Shown here: positions 36,367 through 44,320 of the stretch, piece after piece
Numbering within the stretch: position 1 is the first letter of the stretch
How the letters are laid out: each line of letters begins with the position of its first letter
DNA from: Methylocaldum sp. 14B
GTDB taxonomy: Bacteria; Pseudomonadota; Gammaproteobacteria; Methylococcales; Methylococcaceae
DNA length: 64,000 nt
Assembly (NCBI RefSeq): GCF_002005105.1
Contig: NZ_MSCV01000006.1
Coordinates: forward strand, 140,689-204,688
Direction of reading: 5' to 3'
Program-made: the position numbers and the translations under genes
Notes under the pieces: model-generated
The model's database searches: none
What the model was told of the DNA's origin: nothing
The model's input: the letters and a program-made list of their open reading frames with translations, nothing else

Positions 36367-37881
36367 ATGACTGCTTTCGGCTTCAGCAGAGTTCCTCGTA
36401 GACATTTGCTGCTTTTCGCGGCGCTGTTCGGTTCGACAGTAGAGTCCGCCGAGGCGACCACCCTCACGGTGGGTGCGATTGACGCCAACGGCGTGGCTTG
36501 CACCTTGGCCGATGCCATCGTCGCGGCCGATAACAATATCAGCACCGGCGGCTGCCCCGCGGGTTCCGAGGACGATACCGACATCATTGAACTCACCGGC
36601 GACGTCATCCTGGCGGAAGCCTTGCCCGAGGTGAGGAGCTACTGCAGTCCGGAGCCCGATCCTTGTGCTGAGAGTGTTCAAACCCGCATCACGATCAACG
36701 GCCACGGTCATTCGATCGCACGCTCGCGCGATCCGGATACCCCGGAATTCGACCTGCTCACGCTTTTTGCGCTCTGTGGCGAGGGCATCTTTATGCCCCC
36801 GCCGATCGTCATGCTGAATGACGTTGTGCTGAAACATGGCCAAACCGGCATTTCGTTGAAGGTTGCGACCCTCGGCATCGAGTGTCCGCCGGAGCTTGAG
36901 CTGGTGAATAGCCGTATTACCGACAATAGCGGCGATGGCATCTCGGCGCGCTTTGCCTCGATGCGGCTTACGAACAGCGTGATCGAAAGCAATGGCGGCC
37001 GCGGCATCGGAGGATACGCTACCGACATTCATTTGACGGACAGCACCGTCGCTCATAATGCGGATCGTGGTGTCTCGGCCCTTGGCGGCCTTCCATTTTA
37101 TGAGAGACGAGGGGTGCTCTCCGTGACCCGCAGCACCCTCGCCGGCAATACCGGCGGTGGCGTCGAACTCGCCGGTCTACACGCCACGCTCGTGAACAGT
37201 ACCGTGTCCGGAAACGGAAATACCAAGACTACGGGAGGCGGCATTCACGTGATACCCAGCGATAGCAGCGATGAGCAGCCGGTAACCGAATTAACGCTCA
37301 TCAACACCACCGTTTCCGATAACGTCGCTGAGCTTGGCGGAGGCGTATACCGCGACAGCGGAGAGCACCGGATCTTTATCGACAGAAGCACCGTGATCAA
37401 TTCGATTCTTGCCGATAACACCGGCGGTGACTGCATGAGCGCCCCCGGCACCACGCGCATCGCCTTCAGCGGGCAAAATCTGATCGAGGACGGCGGGTGT
37501 TTCGACCCGAGCTATTCGAATCCCCCGCTGATCGGCGATCCCAAGCTCGGTCCCCTTGAGGACAATGACGGGCCGACGCTGACCCACGCGCTTCAAAGGG
37601 ACAGCATAGCGCTGAATCGGATTGCCTTCATTCACGACGTGAACGGCAATCCTCTCGGCTGCGAAGGTACGACCGACGGCGTTACCGCCGGAGTCGTCAC
37701 CGATCAGCGCGGGGTCAGCCGGGCGCGGCCCGGTGACGACTTTTGCGACATCGGCGCTTTCGAACGCGCCTTCCCATCCGCCGCGGGCGAATGCAAGAAC
37801 GGCGGCTACAGGAAATTCGGCTTCGATAGGCTTGGACAGTGTCTCCGGTACCTGACCCAGCGGAAAACGCAGTCGCATTAG
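36367..37881 (+). CDS. Secreted parallel beta-helix protein with choice-of-anchor Q-like end
   Basis: This 504-residue exported protein has a signal peptide (RRHLLLFAALFGSTVESAEA). Right-handed beta-helix repeats follow with many Asn/Ser turns (SRITDNSGDGIS, NSVIESNGGRGIGG, NTTVSDNVAELGGGV). The end has DQRGVSRARPGDDFCDIGAFE, the polymorphic-protein 'IGAFE' motif of this group. Proteins of this kind sit at or outside the outer membrane. AAGGAGGAT before 36367 decides the start over an ATG seven codons earlier. The function is unknown. Confidence 0.8.
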   Translation: MTAFGFSRVPRRHLLLFAALFGSTVESAEATTLTVGAIDANGVACTLADAIVAADNNISTGGCPAGSEDDTDIIELTGDVILAEALPEVRSYCSPEPDPCAESVQTRITINGHGHSIARSRDPDTPEFDLLTLFALCGEGIFMPPPIVMLNDVVLKHGQTGISLKVATLGIECPPELELVNSRITDNSGDGISARFASMRLTNSVIESNGGRGIGGYATDIHLTDSTVAHNADRGVSALGGLPFYERRGVLSVTRSTLAGNTGGGVELAGLHATLVNSTVSGNGNTKTTGGGIHVIPSDSSDEQPVTELTLINTTVSDNVAELGGGVYRDSGEHRIFIDRSTVINSILADNTGGDCMSAPGTTRIAFSGQNLIEDGGCFDPSYSNPPLIGDPKLGPLEDNDGPTLTHALQRDSIALNRIAFIHDVNGNPLGCEGTTDGVTAGVVTDQRGVSRARPGDDFCDIGAFERAFPSAAGECKNGGYRKFGFDRLGQCLRYLTQRKTQSH

Positions 37882-38086
37882 AGCGTTTTTGCGTCAGGCT
37901 AACGGGAATGAGAAGTCTTCTGTTCGGGTTGAAAAAGCCGCAGGACGCGACCCCCGGCAGGAGCACGAACGATGACGAAATGGGAGTTTGTCGGCGGGCC
38001 TGCTGACGGCGGAGATGGCCCGGTGGGTACCGGCCGAAGAGAAACCGCCGCGCAGCAGCTTATCTGAACGACGGCTTCCCCTGCGG

Positions 38087-38322
38087 CTAGAGCGTTTTCC
38101 GAGTCGGTGTAAGGGATTCGGATATGTAGGTCGGCAATCCCTTGCCGACGTATCGGCTCGGCGAAGGGCTTTGTCGGAAGGGCAGCTCTGGCGCTCCCAG
38201 AGATGCCGTTTGCGATTGGAAGGGTCGCGACTAAAGCGACCGTTTGCGATTGGGAAGGGATTGCCGACCTACGCTCTCCCCTCCAGGAACGAATCCGTAC
38301 ACCGGGACGGAAAACGCTCTAA
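38087..38322. mobile_element. MITE-like element A, copy 1 (with internal insert)
   Basis: The left end CTAGAGCGTTTTCCGAGTCG and the degraded right end (...GACGGAAAACGCTCTA) match the intact element at 58597-58757. It contains a REP pair and an inserted run of GTTTGCGATTGGAA-type repeats. Its right end abuts element B. Confidence 0.65.
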
Positions 38323-38424
38323 GTACATTCAGGGAAGTCTTGCGGCATAGGCACCACTACAGGAGAAACCCGCCAATCAAACTAATCTGTCGAGATTCCG
38401 TAAAAGTTTACGGAATGTACTTAG
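38319..38424. mobile_element. MITE-like element B, copy 1 (106 bp)
   Basis: Bounded by CTAAGTACATTC and its complement GAATGTACTTAG. An inverted copy of the same 106-bp length lies at 39633-39738. Both share the interior CCGCCAATCAA and TTGCGGCATAGG. It ends 42 nt before the cytochrome start and may supply promoter sequence. Confidence 0.75.
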
Positions 38425-38466
38425 ATCTTGCATTAGACGGGCATTAACTTACTGGGAGGTAAAGCG

Positions 38467-38958
38467 ATGAAGAAACGTATAGTCAGGATCGTGTCCATCG
38501 GAATCACCCTTAACCTGTTCCTGGCGGGCACTACATGGTCGGAGGAGGCTAAGGTCAAGTATCCCGAAGCTTATCGAGACTGGACTCGCGTAAAGTCAAT
38601 GGTGATCCAGCAAGGGCATCCTCTCTATGATTCCTTCGGCGGAATTCATCATATCTATGCCAATGACGAGGCACTGAAGGCCATGACCAAGGGCGATATC
38701 TATCCCGATGGTTCAGTGCTGATTTTCGATCTCCTCGAGGCGAAGAGCGAGAACAATGCCATCGTGGAGGGTGACCGAAAAGTTCTTGGGGTAATGGAGA
38801 AGGATTCCGAGAAGTTCAAGGAAACCGGAGGATGGGGTTTCGAGGGATTCAAAGGAGATACCCAGGAAAGAGTGGTCAAGGACGCGAAGAACGAATGTTT
38901 TTCTTGCCATGTACCCCAGAAGCAGTCGGATTACGTATACAGCACTTACCGCAAGTAG
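38467..38958 (+). CDS. Cytochrome P460 / cytochrome c'-beta family protein
   Basis: This 163-residue periplasmic c-type cytochrome has a signal peptide (to about TTWSEEA) and one haem motif, CFSCH, near the C-terminus, followed by VPQKQSDYVYSTYRK. The P460 fold is indicated by DWTRVKSMVIQQGHPLYDSFGG, GIHHIYAN and YPDGSVLIFDLLE. P460 members oxidise hydroxylamine; the c'-beta members bind NO. The choice depends on the cross-linking lysine and distal residues, which I cannot assign. GGGAGG lies 8 nt before the ATG. Confidence 0.85.
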   Translation: MKKRIVRIVSIGITLNLFLAGTTWSEEAKVKYPEAYRDWTRVKSMVIQQGHPLYDSFGGIHHIYANDEALKAMTKGDIYPDGSVLIFDLLEAKSENNAIVEGDRKVLGVMEKDSEKFKETGGWGFEGFKGDTQERVVKDAKNECFSCHVPQKQSDYVYSTYRK

Positions 38959-38989
38959 TCATCCGATATCGATCGGGTATCCAGTCGGT

Positions 38990-39515
38990 TGCCTGGTGGG
39001 TTACGGCATTGCGGCCGCGACGACAGCGGAGGCGATGCGCCAGGCGGTTCATCAGTTCCAGCCCGACCTGGTGCTATGTCCGATGCTCGCCCAGGTCGGT
39101 CATTCCCCGCGACATTTGGAAACGGTACACGTGCATCATCCTCCATCCCGGAATCGTCGGTGACCGTGGCGGCAATTCGCTCGATTGGGCGATTCTGAAC
39201 GAGGAAACGCATAAGGGGCCTCACCGCGGTGGAGGCCGCGGACCAGGTTGATTCCGGTGCGATCTGGGCGACCTACGAATTCAAGATGCGGTCGGCGAGC
39301 AAGAGCAGCCTGTACCGAGATGAGGTGGCGCGCGCAGCGGTCAAGGCCATGTTGGTCGCGGTGAGGCGCTTCGAAAGCCGCTTGTTCGTGTCGTGAAGGC
39401 CGAGTAGCGGCAAATCGACTGGAAATGCGATCCCGTCGCCACGATCCCGAGGAAGATCCGTTCCGCCGACGGCGCCCCCGGCGTGCTGGACGGGATCAGC
39501 GGGCTGCCTGAGCGA
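38990..39515 (+). pseudogene. hypX: hypX/hoxX fragment, frameshifted (formyltransferase-like domain)
   Basis: The pieces read, in three frames: EAMRQAVHQFQPDLVLCPML, then after a shift near 39097 RYTCIILHPGIVGDRGGNSL and SLDWAILNEETHKG, then after another shift near 39221 VDSGAIWATYEFKMRSASKS to a stop at 39396, and finally VATIPRKIRSADGAPGVLDG beyond it. These are consecutive parts of the HypX/HoxX hydrogenase maturation protein, which makes CO for the NiFe site. The gene is broken by at least two frameshifts and a stop, and the enoyl-CoA-hydratase half is missing. No other hyp or hydrogenase gene is in the window. Confidence 0.75.
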
Positions 39516-39553
39516 TGGCGTGAACAGCCCGCGTAGAGCGGAGTAGGGTACTC

Positions 39554-39630
39554 CCGTATTCCAATCACAAACGGTTGTCCGGGGAGGGGCTGGCCGGCGC
39601 TCCCGGCCAGGCCGTTTGCGATTGGAAGGT
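39554..39630. repeat. CAAACGG/CCGTTTG palindrome
   Basis: CCAATCACAAACGGTTGTCC and GGCCGTTTGCGATTGG are inverted relative to each other around GGGGCTGGCCGGCGCTCC. The same motif is tandemly repeated at the right edge of the window (63902-63983). Confidence 0.6.
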
Positions 39631-39632
39631 CG

Positions 39633-39738
39633 CTAAGTACATTCCGCAAATACTTGCGGAATCTCGACTGTTTGGCTTGATTGGCGGGGTTGTCCTGCAG
39701 GTTGCCTATGCCGCAAGACATTCCCTGAATGTACTTAG
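39633..39738. mobile_element. MITE-like element B, copy 2 (inverted, 106 bp)
   Basis: Same ends (CTAAGTACATTC / GAATGTACTTAG) and length as the copy at 38319, in opposite orientation. Its right end abuts element C at the shared AG of TTAG-AGC. Confidence 0.75.
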
Positions 39739-39934
39739 AGCATTTTCATATCTACTGTACGGGCACTCGCGCGTAGGTCGGGAATCCTTTCCCGACGCCA
39801 CGTCCCCGCCGAGCGTCTTCGTCGGCAAAGGGTTGCCGACCTACGAATGCTTGAATCCATTCACCCGAGCCGAAGGCGCCAACGACGTCCGCCAAGCTGG
39901 TTTTGCCGTACGAGCGCGATGAAAACGCTCTAAA
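39736..39934. mobile_element. MITE-like element C
   Basis: A unit with ends AGAGCATTTTCAT and (inverted) AGAGCGTTTTCATC, both followed by GTACGG. The interior has a REP pair at 39774-39844. The right half matches, inverted, the block starting at about 2857 over some 100 bp. Confidence 0.65.
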
Positions 39935-40018
39935 GCGACGTTTGCGATTGGGAGCACCAGAACGACCCTCCAGGCGCACCGCCGGAACCGCCATTCCACC
40001 GAATGCGCCCTACGCGAG

Positions 40019-40744
40019 CTAATCCGTGAGATAGAAGGTGATGGTCGTAACGAGCCGGACCTCTTTCTCAATGCTCTTGGTGTCGCCGTACTCCTCACCG
40101 ACATCACGAATAATGAAGCCACCCTGCTGCGCGTCCCTTATGCCGCCAACCTTGACTCCGGCATCGGCCGCGAACTCGTTCGCGGCAATACGAGCGTTTG
40201 TAGTCGCTTCCTTTACCATGGCTGGCTTTATCTCGTTTAGCTTCGTGAAGTGATAGGCCGGCGCGTTGTTCTGTATATCAATGCCCTGGGCTATTAGCCT
40301 GTTTAGCTTCGATCTCGCTTCCGAAACCAAACGAACTTTGCCGGTTTCGACATCAATCGATCCGACAAGCATATGCCTCTCTTCGACAAGCTGTTGCTTG
40401 TCGTCCCGGAACTCTTTCTTCTCGTAGTCAATGACACCGGGCGAAACTTCCGACTTCTCAAAACCGCTTTCCAGGAGCAGCGACACGATCCGCGACTGAT
40501 CAGCTTCCGACTGTTCATAGAGTTTTGACACCGGGGTCGTTCCGCTTCCGGATACGGTGTACTGGATCTTCCAATAGGCCCGATCCGCCTCGACCCGCCT
40601 CTCGGCTAGGCCCTTCACCTCCGCGGTGTTAGTGCCGACCTTGGCGTTATACAACGTTTGGCTGACAAAGTAGCCGCCAACAGCGATTCCTAGGGAAAGG
40701 GCCAAAGAAACTACTAGAAGCTCAGCTCGACCAATGTTGTTCAT
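40019..40744 (-). CDS. SIMPL-domain (DUF541) membrane-anchored protein
   Basis: This 241-residue protein starts with an uncleaved signal or anchor helix (LLVVSLALSLGIAVGGYFVS). A SIMPL/DUF541 domain follows (EVKGLAERRVEADRAYWKIQ, then NARIAANEFAADAGVKVGGI). Relatives include BP26 and YggE-like proteins, which assemble in the periplasm with poorly known roles in stress. The ATG at 40744 follows GGGGGA. It is isolated between repeat blocks. Confidence 0.85.
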   Translation of the reverse strand: MNNIGRAELLVVSLALSLGIAVGGYFVSQTLYNAKVGTNTAEVKGLAERRVEADRAYWKIQYTVSGSGTTPVSKLYEQSEADQSRIVSLLLESGFEKSEVSPGVIDYEKKEFRDDKQQLVEERHMLVGSIDVETGKVRLVSEARSKLNRLIAQGIDIQNNAPAYHFTKLNEIKPAMVKEATTNARIAANEFAADAGVKVGGIRDAQQGGFIIRDVGEEYGDTKSIEKEVRLVTTITFYLTD

Positions 40745-41201
40745 CACATCTTCCCCCTGTTGTCCCCACTGTATCGCCTAGCGCCCTGCCGAGCGGCGCG
40801 GGGCATGAAAGCAAACAGACACCGCGGACGATCTTACGGAGTCCGGATACATTCGTTTAAGCCCTGGAACAAAGTTTAGGCGGTTTCCCGCGTCGGTCCG
40901 CCCGCCAACGCCAGTTCGTCGCTGCCGCGACGTGCTCGCATGATATGCCGGCATGAGCGTTCCGCCATTTTCCCGTCTGGCGCTTTTCCGATCAACCGAA
41001 AGGAACCGGCCGCAAGACTGAGAATCCAGCCAAACAATCCGCCGTAATGGAGTGATTCCGTTGTATCTTCCGCGACTCTTCTATCACATCGTTGGAGCCC
41101 GCATCCTATGCGGGTCAGATGATTTATAGCCGCAGGATGGGCAAAGCATAGCGTGCCCATCGAGTACATTCGTCGGCAAGGAATTGCTGACCTACAAAAT
41201 C
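40745..41201. other. Intergenic stretch with a repeat remnant
   Basis: No supported gene. CGTCGGCAAGGAATTGCTGACC at about 41170-41193 is a REP half-unit. A minus-strand frame encodes a hydrophobic segment (LHYGGLFGWILSLAAGSFRL) but lacks a start and a recognisable family; it might be a gene relic. Confidence 0.35.
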
Positions 41202-41510
41202 TCAATCCCGGTTTGCGATAGCGTTTCTTTGTGCCATGCGTATGCGTTCCGCGATTCCTAGCGGGCTGGATTCGTAAGCGGCCTTCGCCTCGTCCAGCGC
41301 GGCTTGGGCGGTGGCGGCTTCTTCCGCCGTCAGCGGCAAGCGGCCTGCGATATGGGTGGCGTCCGGCACGGCCTTTAGTATGGCTGCCCAGTTCGGGTGC
41401 TCGTGGATCGGAATCAGTCGGTCGGCCTCCTTCTTGCCTTCGAGACAGATGGCCATACCGATGACCTCAACCTTGCGGCCGTCTTCTGTGGTTTTGATAT
41501 AAGTAGCCAT
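41202..41510 (-). CDS. Hypothetical protein (102 aa)
   Basis: The protein begins MATYIKTTEDGRKVEVIGMA with beta strands and ends in a helix (TAEEAATAQAALDEAKAAYE). No cysteine cluster, signal or membrane segment. I do not recognise the family. It is the last gene in the leftward isc-nifVW-grx-bolA run, 47 nt after the zinc-ribbon gene, so it may be the distal end of that unit. Confidence 0.65.
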   Translation of the reverse strand: MATYIKTTEDGRKVEVIGMAICLEGKKEADRLIPIHEHPNWAAILKAVPDATHIAGRLPLTAEEAATAQAALDEAKAAYESSPLGIAERIRMAQRNAIANRD

Positions 41511-41557
41511 GGTGGTTTTATCCTGAGATTCGGAATTTCTGTATCGATGACTTATCG

Positions 41558-41794
41558 CTACGACTTGATGCGCGGACGCTCGGAAGCGGAGTAGTTGCTG
41601 AAATGGCCTTCCCGCGCGGCTTGCGCTCGGGCCTTCGACACCAGGCCGGCCGTCTTGCCTTGAGGGGCCGTCAGTGAAGGTAGTTTTTCCAAGGTCTGTG
41701 CCCCGCACTCCGGACAGGACGGAACGGCGGACAGGCTGACCAGTAATTCGAAGGTTTTGTCACATTGCTTGCAATGAAAGTCGTAAATCGGCAT
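41558..41794 (-). CDS. FmdB-family zinc-ribbon protein
   Basis: This 78-residue protein has the FmdB/CxxC_CxxC ribbon: Cys8-x2-Cys11 and Cys27-x2-Cys30 (HCKQC...CPEC) after MPIYDF. The basic tail is disordered. Family members are putative regulators or metal-binding adapters. It lies 42 nt after bolA in the same direction. Confidence 0.88.
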   Translation of the reverse strand: MPIYDFHCKQCDKTFELLVSLSAVPSCPECGAQTLEKLPSLTAPQGKTAGLVSKARAQAAREGHFSNYSASERPRIKS

Positions 41795-41836
41795 AGATCG
41801 ATCTCTCGTCGGTCAATCAAAAACCATCCCGCGGGC

Positions 41837-42118
41837 CTACTCCGTAGACGGAGCGTTAGGCTCGGCGCCCGTTCCGTCTTGCTGTTCCCGCTGCCATTCG
41901 GAAGGCGTATAGACCTTCATGCTGATGGCGTGCAACGCGCCGCTTGCCAGGGGTTCTTTGACGGTTGCCAGAACTTTTTGCTGACGCCGGACCGGCGATA
42001 AGCCTTTGAAAGCCTCCCCGATGATCACGATCGAGAAATTACAGCCTTCGCCTTCAACCGAGAGTTGGCAATCGGGCAGGCCGGTTTCGATCAGGCTACG
42101 GACTTCCGCGATCTCCAT
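41837..42118 (-). CDS. BolA/IbaG-family protein
   Basis: This 93-residue protein has the BolA fold with VRSLIETGLPDCQLSVEGEG and GLSPVRRQQKVLATVKEPLA, plus HAISMKVYTPSEW at the end, which is closest to IbaG/YrbA. BolA proteins pair with monothiol glutaredoxins through a shared [2Fe-2S] cluster, which would use Cys29 or His ligands. The grx gene ends 5 nt upstream. The Grx-BolA pair in a nif/isc block suggests cluster trafficking. Confidence 0.88.
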   Translation of the reverse strand: MEIAEVRSLIETGLPDCQLSVEGEGCNFSIVIIGEAFKGLSPVRRQQKVLATVKEPLASGALHAISMKVYTPSEWQREQQDGTGAEPNAPSTE

Positions 42119-42123
42119 GGCGA

Positions 42124-42453
42124 TCAGTCCGCTTTTTTGCCGGCGACGGCTTTTTCCAGCATGGGCTTGAGCTCGCCCTTCTGCGCGATTTCCGCAACGA
42201 TATCGCTGCCGCCGACGAGTTCGCCGTTCACGAACAATTGGGGAAAGGTGGGCCACTCCGAGATGCTGGGCAGCTTCTCCCGGATCGAAGGCGCCTGGAG
42301 CACATTGACGTAAGCGAAGGGAACGCCGGTGGACTGAAGTGCCGCAACGGCCTTGGCGGAAAAACCGCATTGCGGCATATCGGGTACCCCTTTCATGTAG
42401 AGGAGGACCGGATGGGTCGCGATCTGTTCGCGGATGGTATTTTCGATGCTCAT
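42124..42453 (-). CDS. grxD: Monothiol glutaredoxin (Grx4/GrxD type)
   Basis: This 109-residue protein has the active site CGFS (MPQCGFSAKA), the GTP-like WPTFPQLFVNGELVGGSDIV segment and a helical tail. CGFS glutaredoxins carry [2Fe-2S] clusters between assembly and target proteins. The ATG at 42453 follows GAGAGGA. It is encoded just upstream of bolA. Confidence 0.94.
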   Translation of the reverse strand: MSIENTIREQIATHPVLLYMKGVPDMPQCGFSAKAVAALQSTGVPFAYVNVLQAPSIREKLPSISEWPTFPQLFVNGELVGGSDIVAEIAQKGELKPMLEKAVAGKKAD

Positions 42454-42486
42454 TGCTGATCCTCTCATTAGTTAATCAATCGGCTT

Positions 42487-42632
42487 ATTCCGTTGGGCAT
42501 TCGAGTGAACATTAATCGTAGGGTGGGTTAGCGAAGCGTAACCCACCGATTCGAGGTTGCTCGGTGGGTTACGGCCTTGCGGCCTAACCCACCCTACAAA
42601 AATGAATTCCTTAATTGAAAGCGATTTGGAAT
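42487..42632. mobile_element. MITE-like element E, copy 3
   Basis: A 146-bp copy with the same ends (ATTCC at the left, ATTTGGAAT at the right) and inner GTAGGGTGGGTTA palindrome as copy 1, to which it is closest. Confidence 0.7.
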
Positions 42633-42696
42633 TTGGAATTAGGTCTGCCGGCAGGTGCGAATTTGTCGCACCCGCCACGATTATGACGGCCGGATC

Positions 42697-43005
42697 TCAA
42701 AATCCGGACGCAAAGCCCAGCAACTCGACGGTGATGTCTTCCGTCCCCAGAACCTTGGCTTGGCACGCCAGGCGGGATTTGGAGCCCACGCCCACGATCG
42801 TGTCCAGTTTCGCGTGCTCCGGAGCAGCGGTCCTGGATACCCCCTTTTTGCCGGCTTGCACGAAGATGTGGCAGCTGCCGCACTCGGCGTTGCCGCCGCA
42901 CTTGTGCATGATTTCTTCGCCGGCCGCCAGTATCGCCTCCAAAAGGCTCATCCCTTCCTGGACCTCGACGGTTTTTCCGGATGGCATTATGGTCAGAGTC
43001 GACAT
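42697..43005 (-). CDS. [2Fe-2S] ferredoxin
   Basis: This 102-residue plant-type ferredoxin has ligands in CGGNAECGSC (three cysteines) and ACQAKVLG. It starts MSTLTIMPSGKTVEVQEGMS. The insert after the cluster loop, and the neighbours (TPR and thioredoxin-like ferredoxin genes), fit the nif-associated ferredoxin group. It is probably an electron donor in nitrogen fixation or cluster assembly. Confidence 0.88.
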   Translation of the reverse strand: MSTLTIMPSGKTVEVQEGMSLLEAILAAGEEIMHKCGGNAECGSCHIFVQAGKKGVSRTAAPEHAKLDTIVGVGSKSRLACQAKVLGTEDITVELLGFASGF

Positions 43006-43086
43006 GTGATTACCTCGTCTTGTTTTTTGTGGATTGAAAATTCAATACGTCACGGAGATTGAGTGGGTCGGATCTTCCATGACGGA

Positions 43087-43551
43087 TTACAATCCCGCGG
43101 CGAGGGAGCCGATCACCGAGCCGCCGACCGTGTCGGCGGAGTCCAGTTCCCTCAATTTACCGAGTATTTCCTCGCAGCCGCGAGCATCGCCCTGGCGCAA
43201 GCGGATGAAGGCCAGCGCCTTGAGCGAAAAAAGGTAGAAATGCTGGGGACTGTTGTGCAGGGTCCAGTCCGCAGTTTCCGGGGTCAGGCTCGCATAGCTT
43301 TCCGGAAAGCCGCCTTGACGCGCGGCGGTTTTCAAGGCCGAGCGCGCCGCTTCCTCGGCGTCCGCCAGCCGGCCCTTGTAGAAATAGAATTTGTAGAGCG
43401 AGAAATACACCGGCAGAGCTTCGGGCGCCTCTTGCCGCGCCTGCTGCAACAGCGCTTCGGCTCGCGCCGTGTCGGCATAGGCGCTCATGGCTTCCTCGAG
43501 CAGGCCGCCGACCTTGGGCGGCACGTCGCCGGCATAAAAGACTTCACGCAT
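43087..43551 (-). CDS. TPR-like protein in the nif cluster
   Basis: This 154-residue protein is helical with two or three tetratricopeptide-like repeats (ARAEALLQQARQEAPEALPV, then YKGRLADAEEAARSALKTAA and LKALAFIRLRQGDARGCEEI). TPRs bind partner proteins. The upstream GTG at 43569 has a better-placed GAGG and is an alternative start. It is between two ferredoxin genes downstream of nifW. Its partner is unknown. Confidence 0.78.
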   Translation of the reverse strand: MREVFYAGDVPPKVGGLLEEAMSAYADTARAEALLQQARQEAPEALPVYFSLYKFYFYKGRLADAEEAARSALKTAARQGGFPESYASLTPETADWTLHNSPQHFYLFSLKALAFIRLRQGDARGCEEILGKLRELDSADTVGGSVIGSLAAGL

Positions 43552-43581
43552 GGCTGTTCCGCGCTCCACGATCGGGATTCC

Positions 43582-43908
43582 TCAAGACCAAACCGCCGCG
43601 GGTGCTAACAGGCGTTCCACGGGTTCGCCTTTTTGCAGGTGCTCGCTGACGATCTCGCCCACGTCTTCCGGCTTGACCTTGGTGTACATCACGGCATCGG
43701 GGTAAACGATGACGGTGGGCCCCAAGTCGCACGCGCCGAGACAGCCGGTGCTGGTCAGCTGGAATTTTCCGTGGAGCTGGCCGGCCTCGAATTGCTGGGC
43801 GAAGGTCTGGAGCACCGCCGCGCAGCCCAATTGCGCGCAAGATCCGCGCGGATGTCCGGGAGGTCTCGATTGGGCGCAGACGAACACGTGTTTTTCGGGT
43901 TTAGCCAT
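43582..43908 (-). CDS. Thioredoxin-like [2Fe-2S] ferredoxin (Shethna type I-like)
   Basis: This 108-residue protein has the thioredoxin-fold ferredoxin ligand set: Cys11 in FVCAQS, Cys in RGSCAQLGC, then Cys57-x3-Cys61 in STGCLGACDLGP. The family includes the Shethna protein I of Azotobacter, encoded near nif genes. It is expected to carry electrons in the nitrogenase system. It follows nifW by 37 nt. Confidence 0.9.
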   Translation of the reverse strand: MAKPEKHVFVCAQSRPPGHPRGSCAQLGCAAVLQTFAQQFEAGQLHGKFQLTSTGCLGACDLGPTVIVYPDAVMYTKVKPEDVGEIVSEHLQKGEPVERLLAPAAVWS

Positions 43909-43945
43909 TCTTTATTCCTCGTAGCAAGATCAAACGGATTCGTTT

Positions 43946-44308
43946 TTAGATGGTGCCGGGCTTGCCGTCGCTAGCCTCTCGTTTCCGGGTCGAAAGGCTG
44001 GCCTTCATGCTCTCCAGCGAAATGCTCTTGCCGTCCTGATCCTGAAAGACCTTGAACACTTTTTCCTGGGCCGCGTTCGAGGTCACGAAATCATCATGTG
44101 CGCGGGTCAGATATTCCTTGCAGATGTTCCAGGCCGAAGCTTCGTCCAGGTCGTCCGGGATCGGCGATCTGGCAAGGTATTGGTTGAAGCGCTTCAGGAT
44201 GTGCAGGCGGTTGACGTTCACGACGTCGGCTTGATACGGAATGCCGAAAAAATCGAAGAACTCCTCGGCCGCGGAGAAACCTTCTATGCGTTGCAGTACC
44301 GGATTCAT
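43946..44308 (-). CDS. nifW: Nitrogenase-stabilising protein NifW
   Basis: This 120-residue protein starts [20 protein letters not shown] and includes the NifW hallmark [16 protein letters not shown]. NifW interacts with MoFe protein and helps protect it from oxygen. It is 12 nt downstream of nifV. The C-terminal helix ends [12 protein letters not shown]. Confidence 0.95.
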   Translation of the reverse strand: MNPVLQRIEGFSAAEEFFDFFGIPYQADVVNVNRLHILKRFNQYLARSPIPDDLDEASAWNICKEYLTRAHDDFVTSNAAQEKVFKVFQDQDGKSISLESMKASLSTRKREASDGKPGTI

Positions 44309-44320
44309 GGAGATGCCTTT

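Noticed and set aside
40876..41205. A 109-codon minus-strand frame
   Set aside because: No ribosome site, it begins in a repeat remnant, and the product is mixed-composition with no recognised domain.
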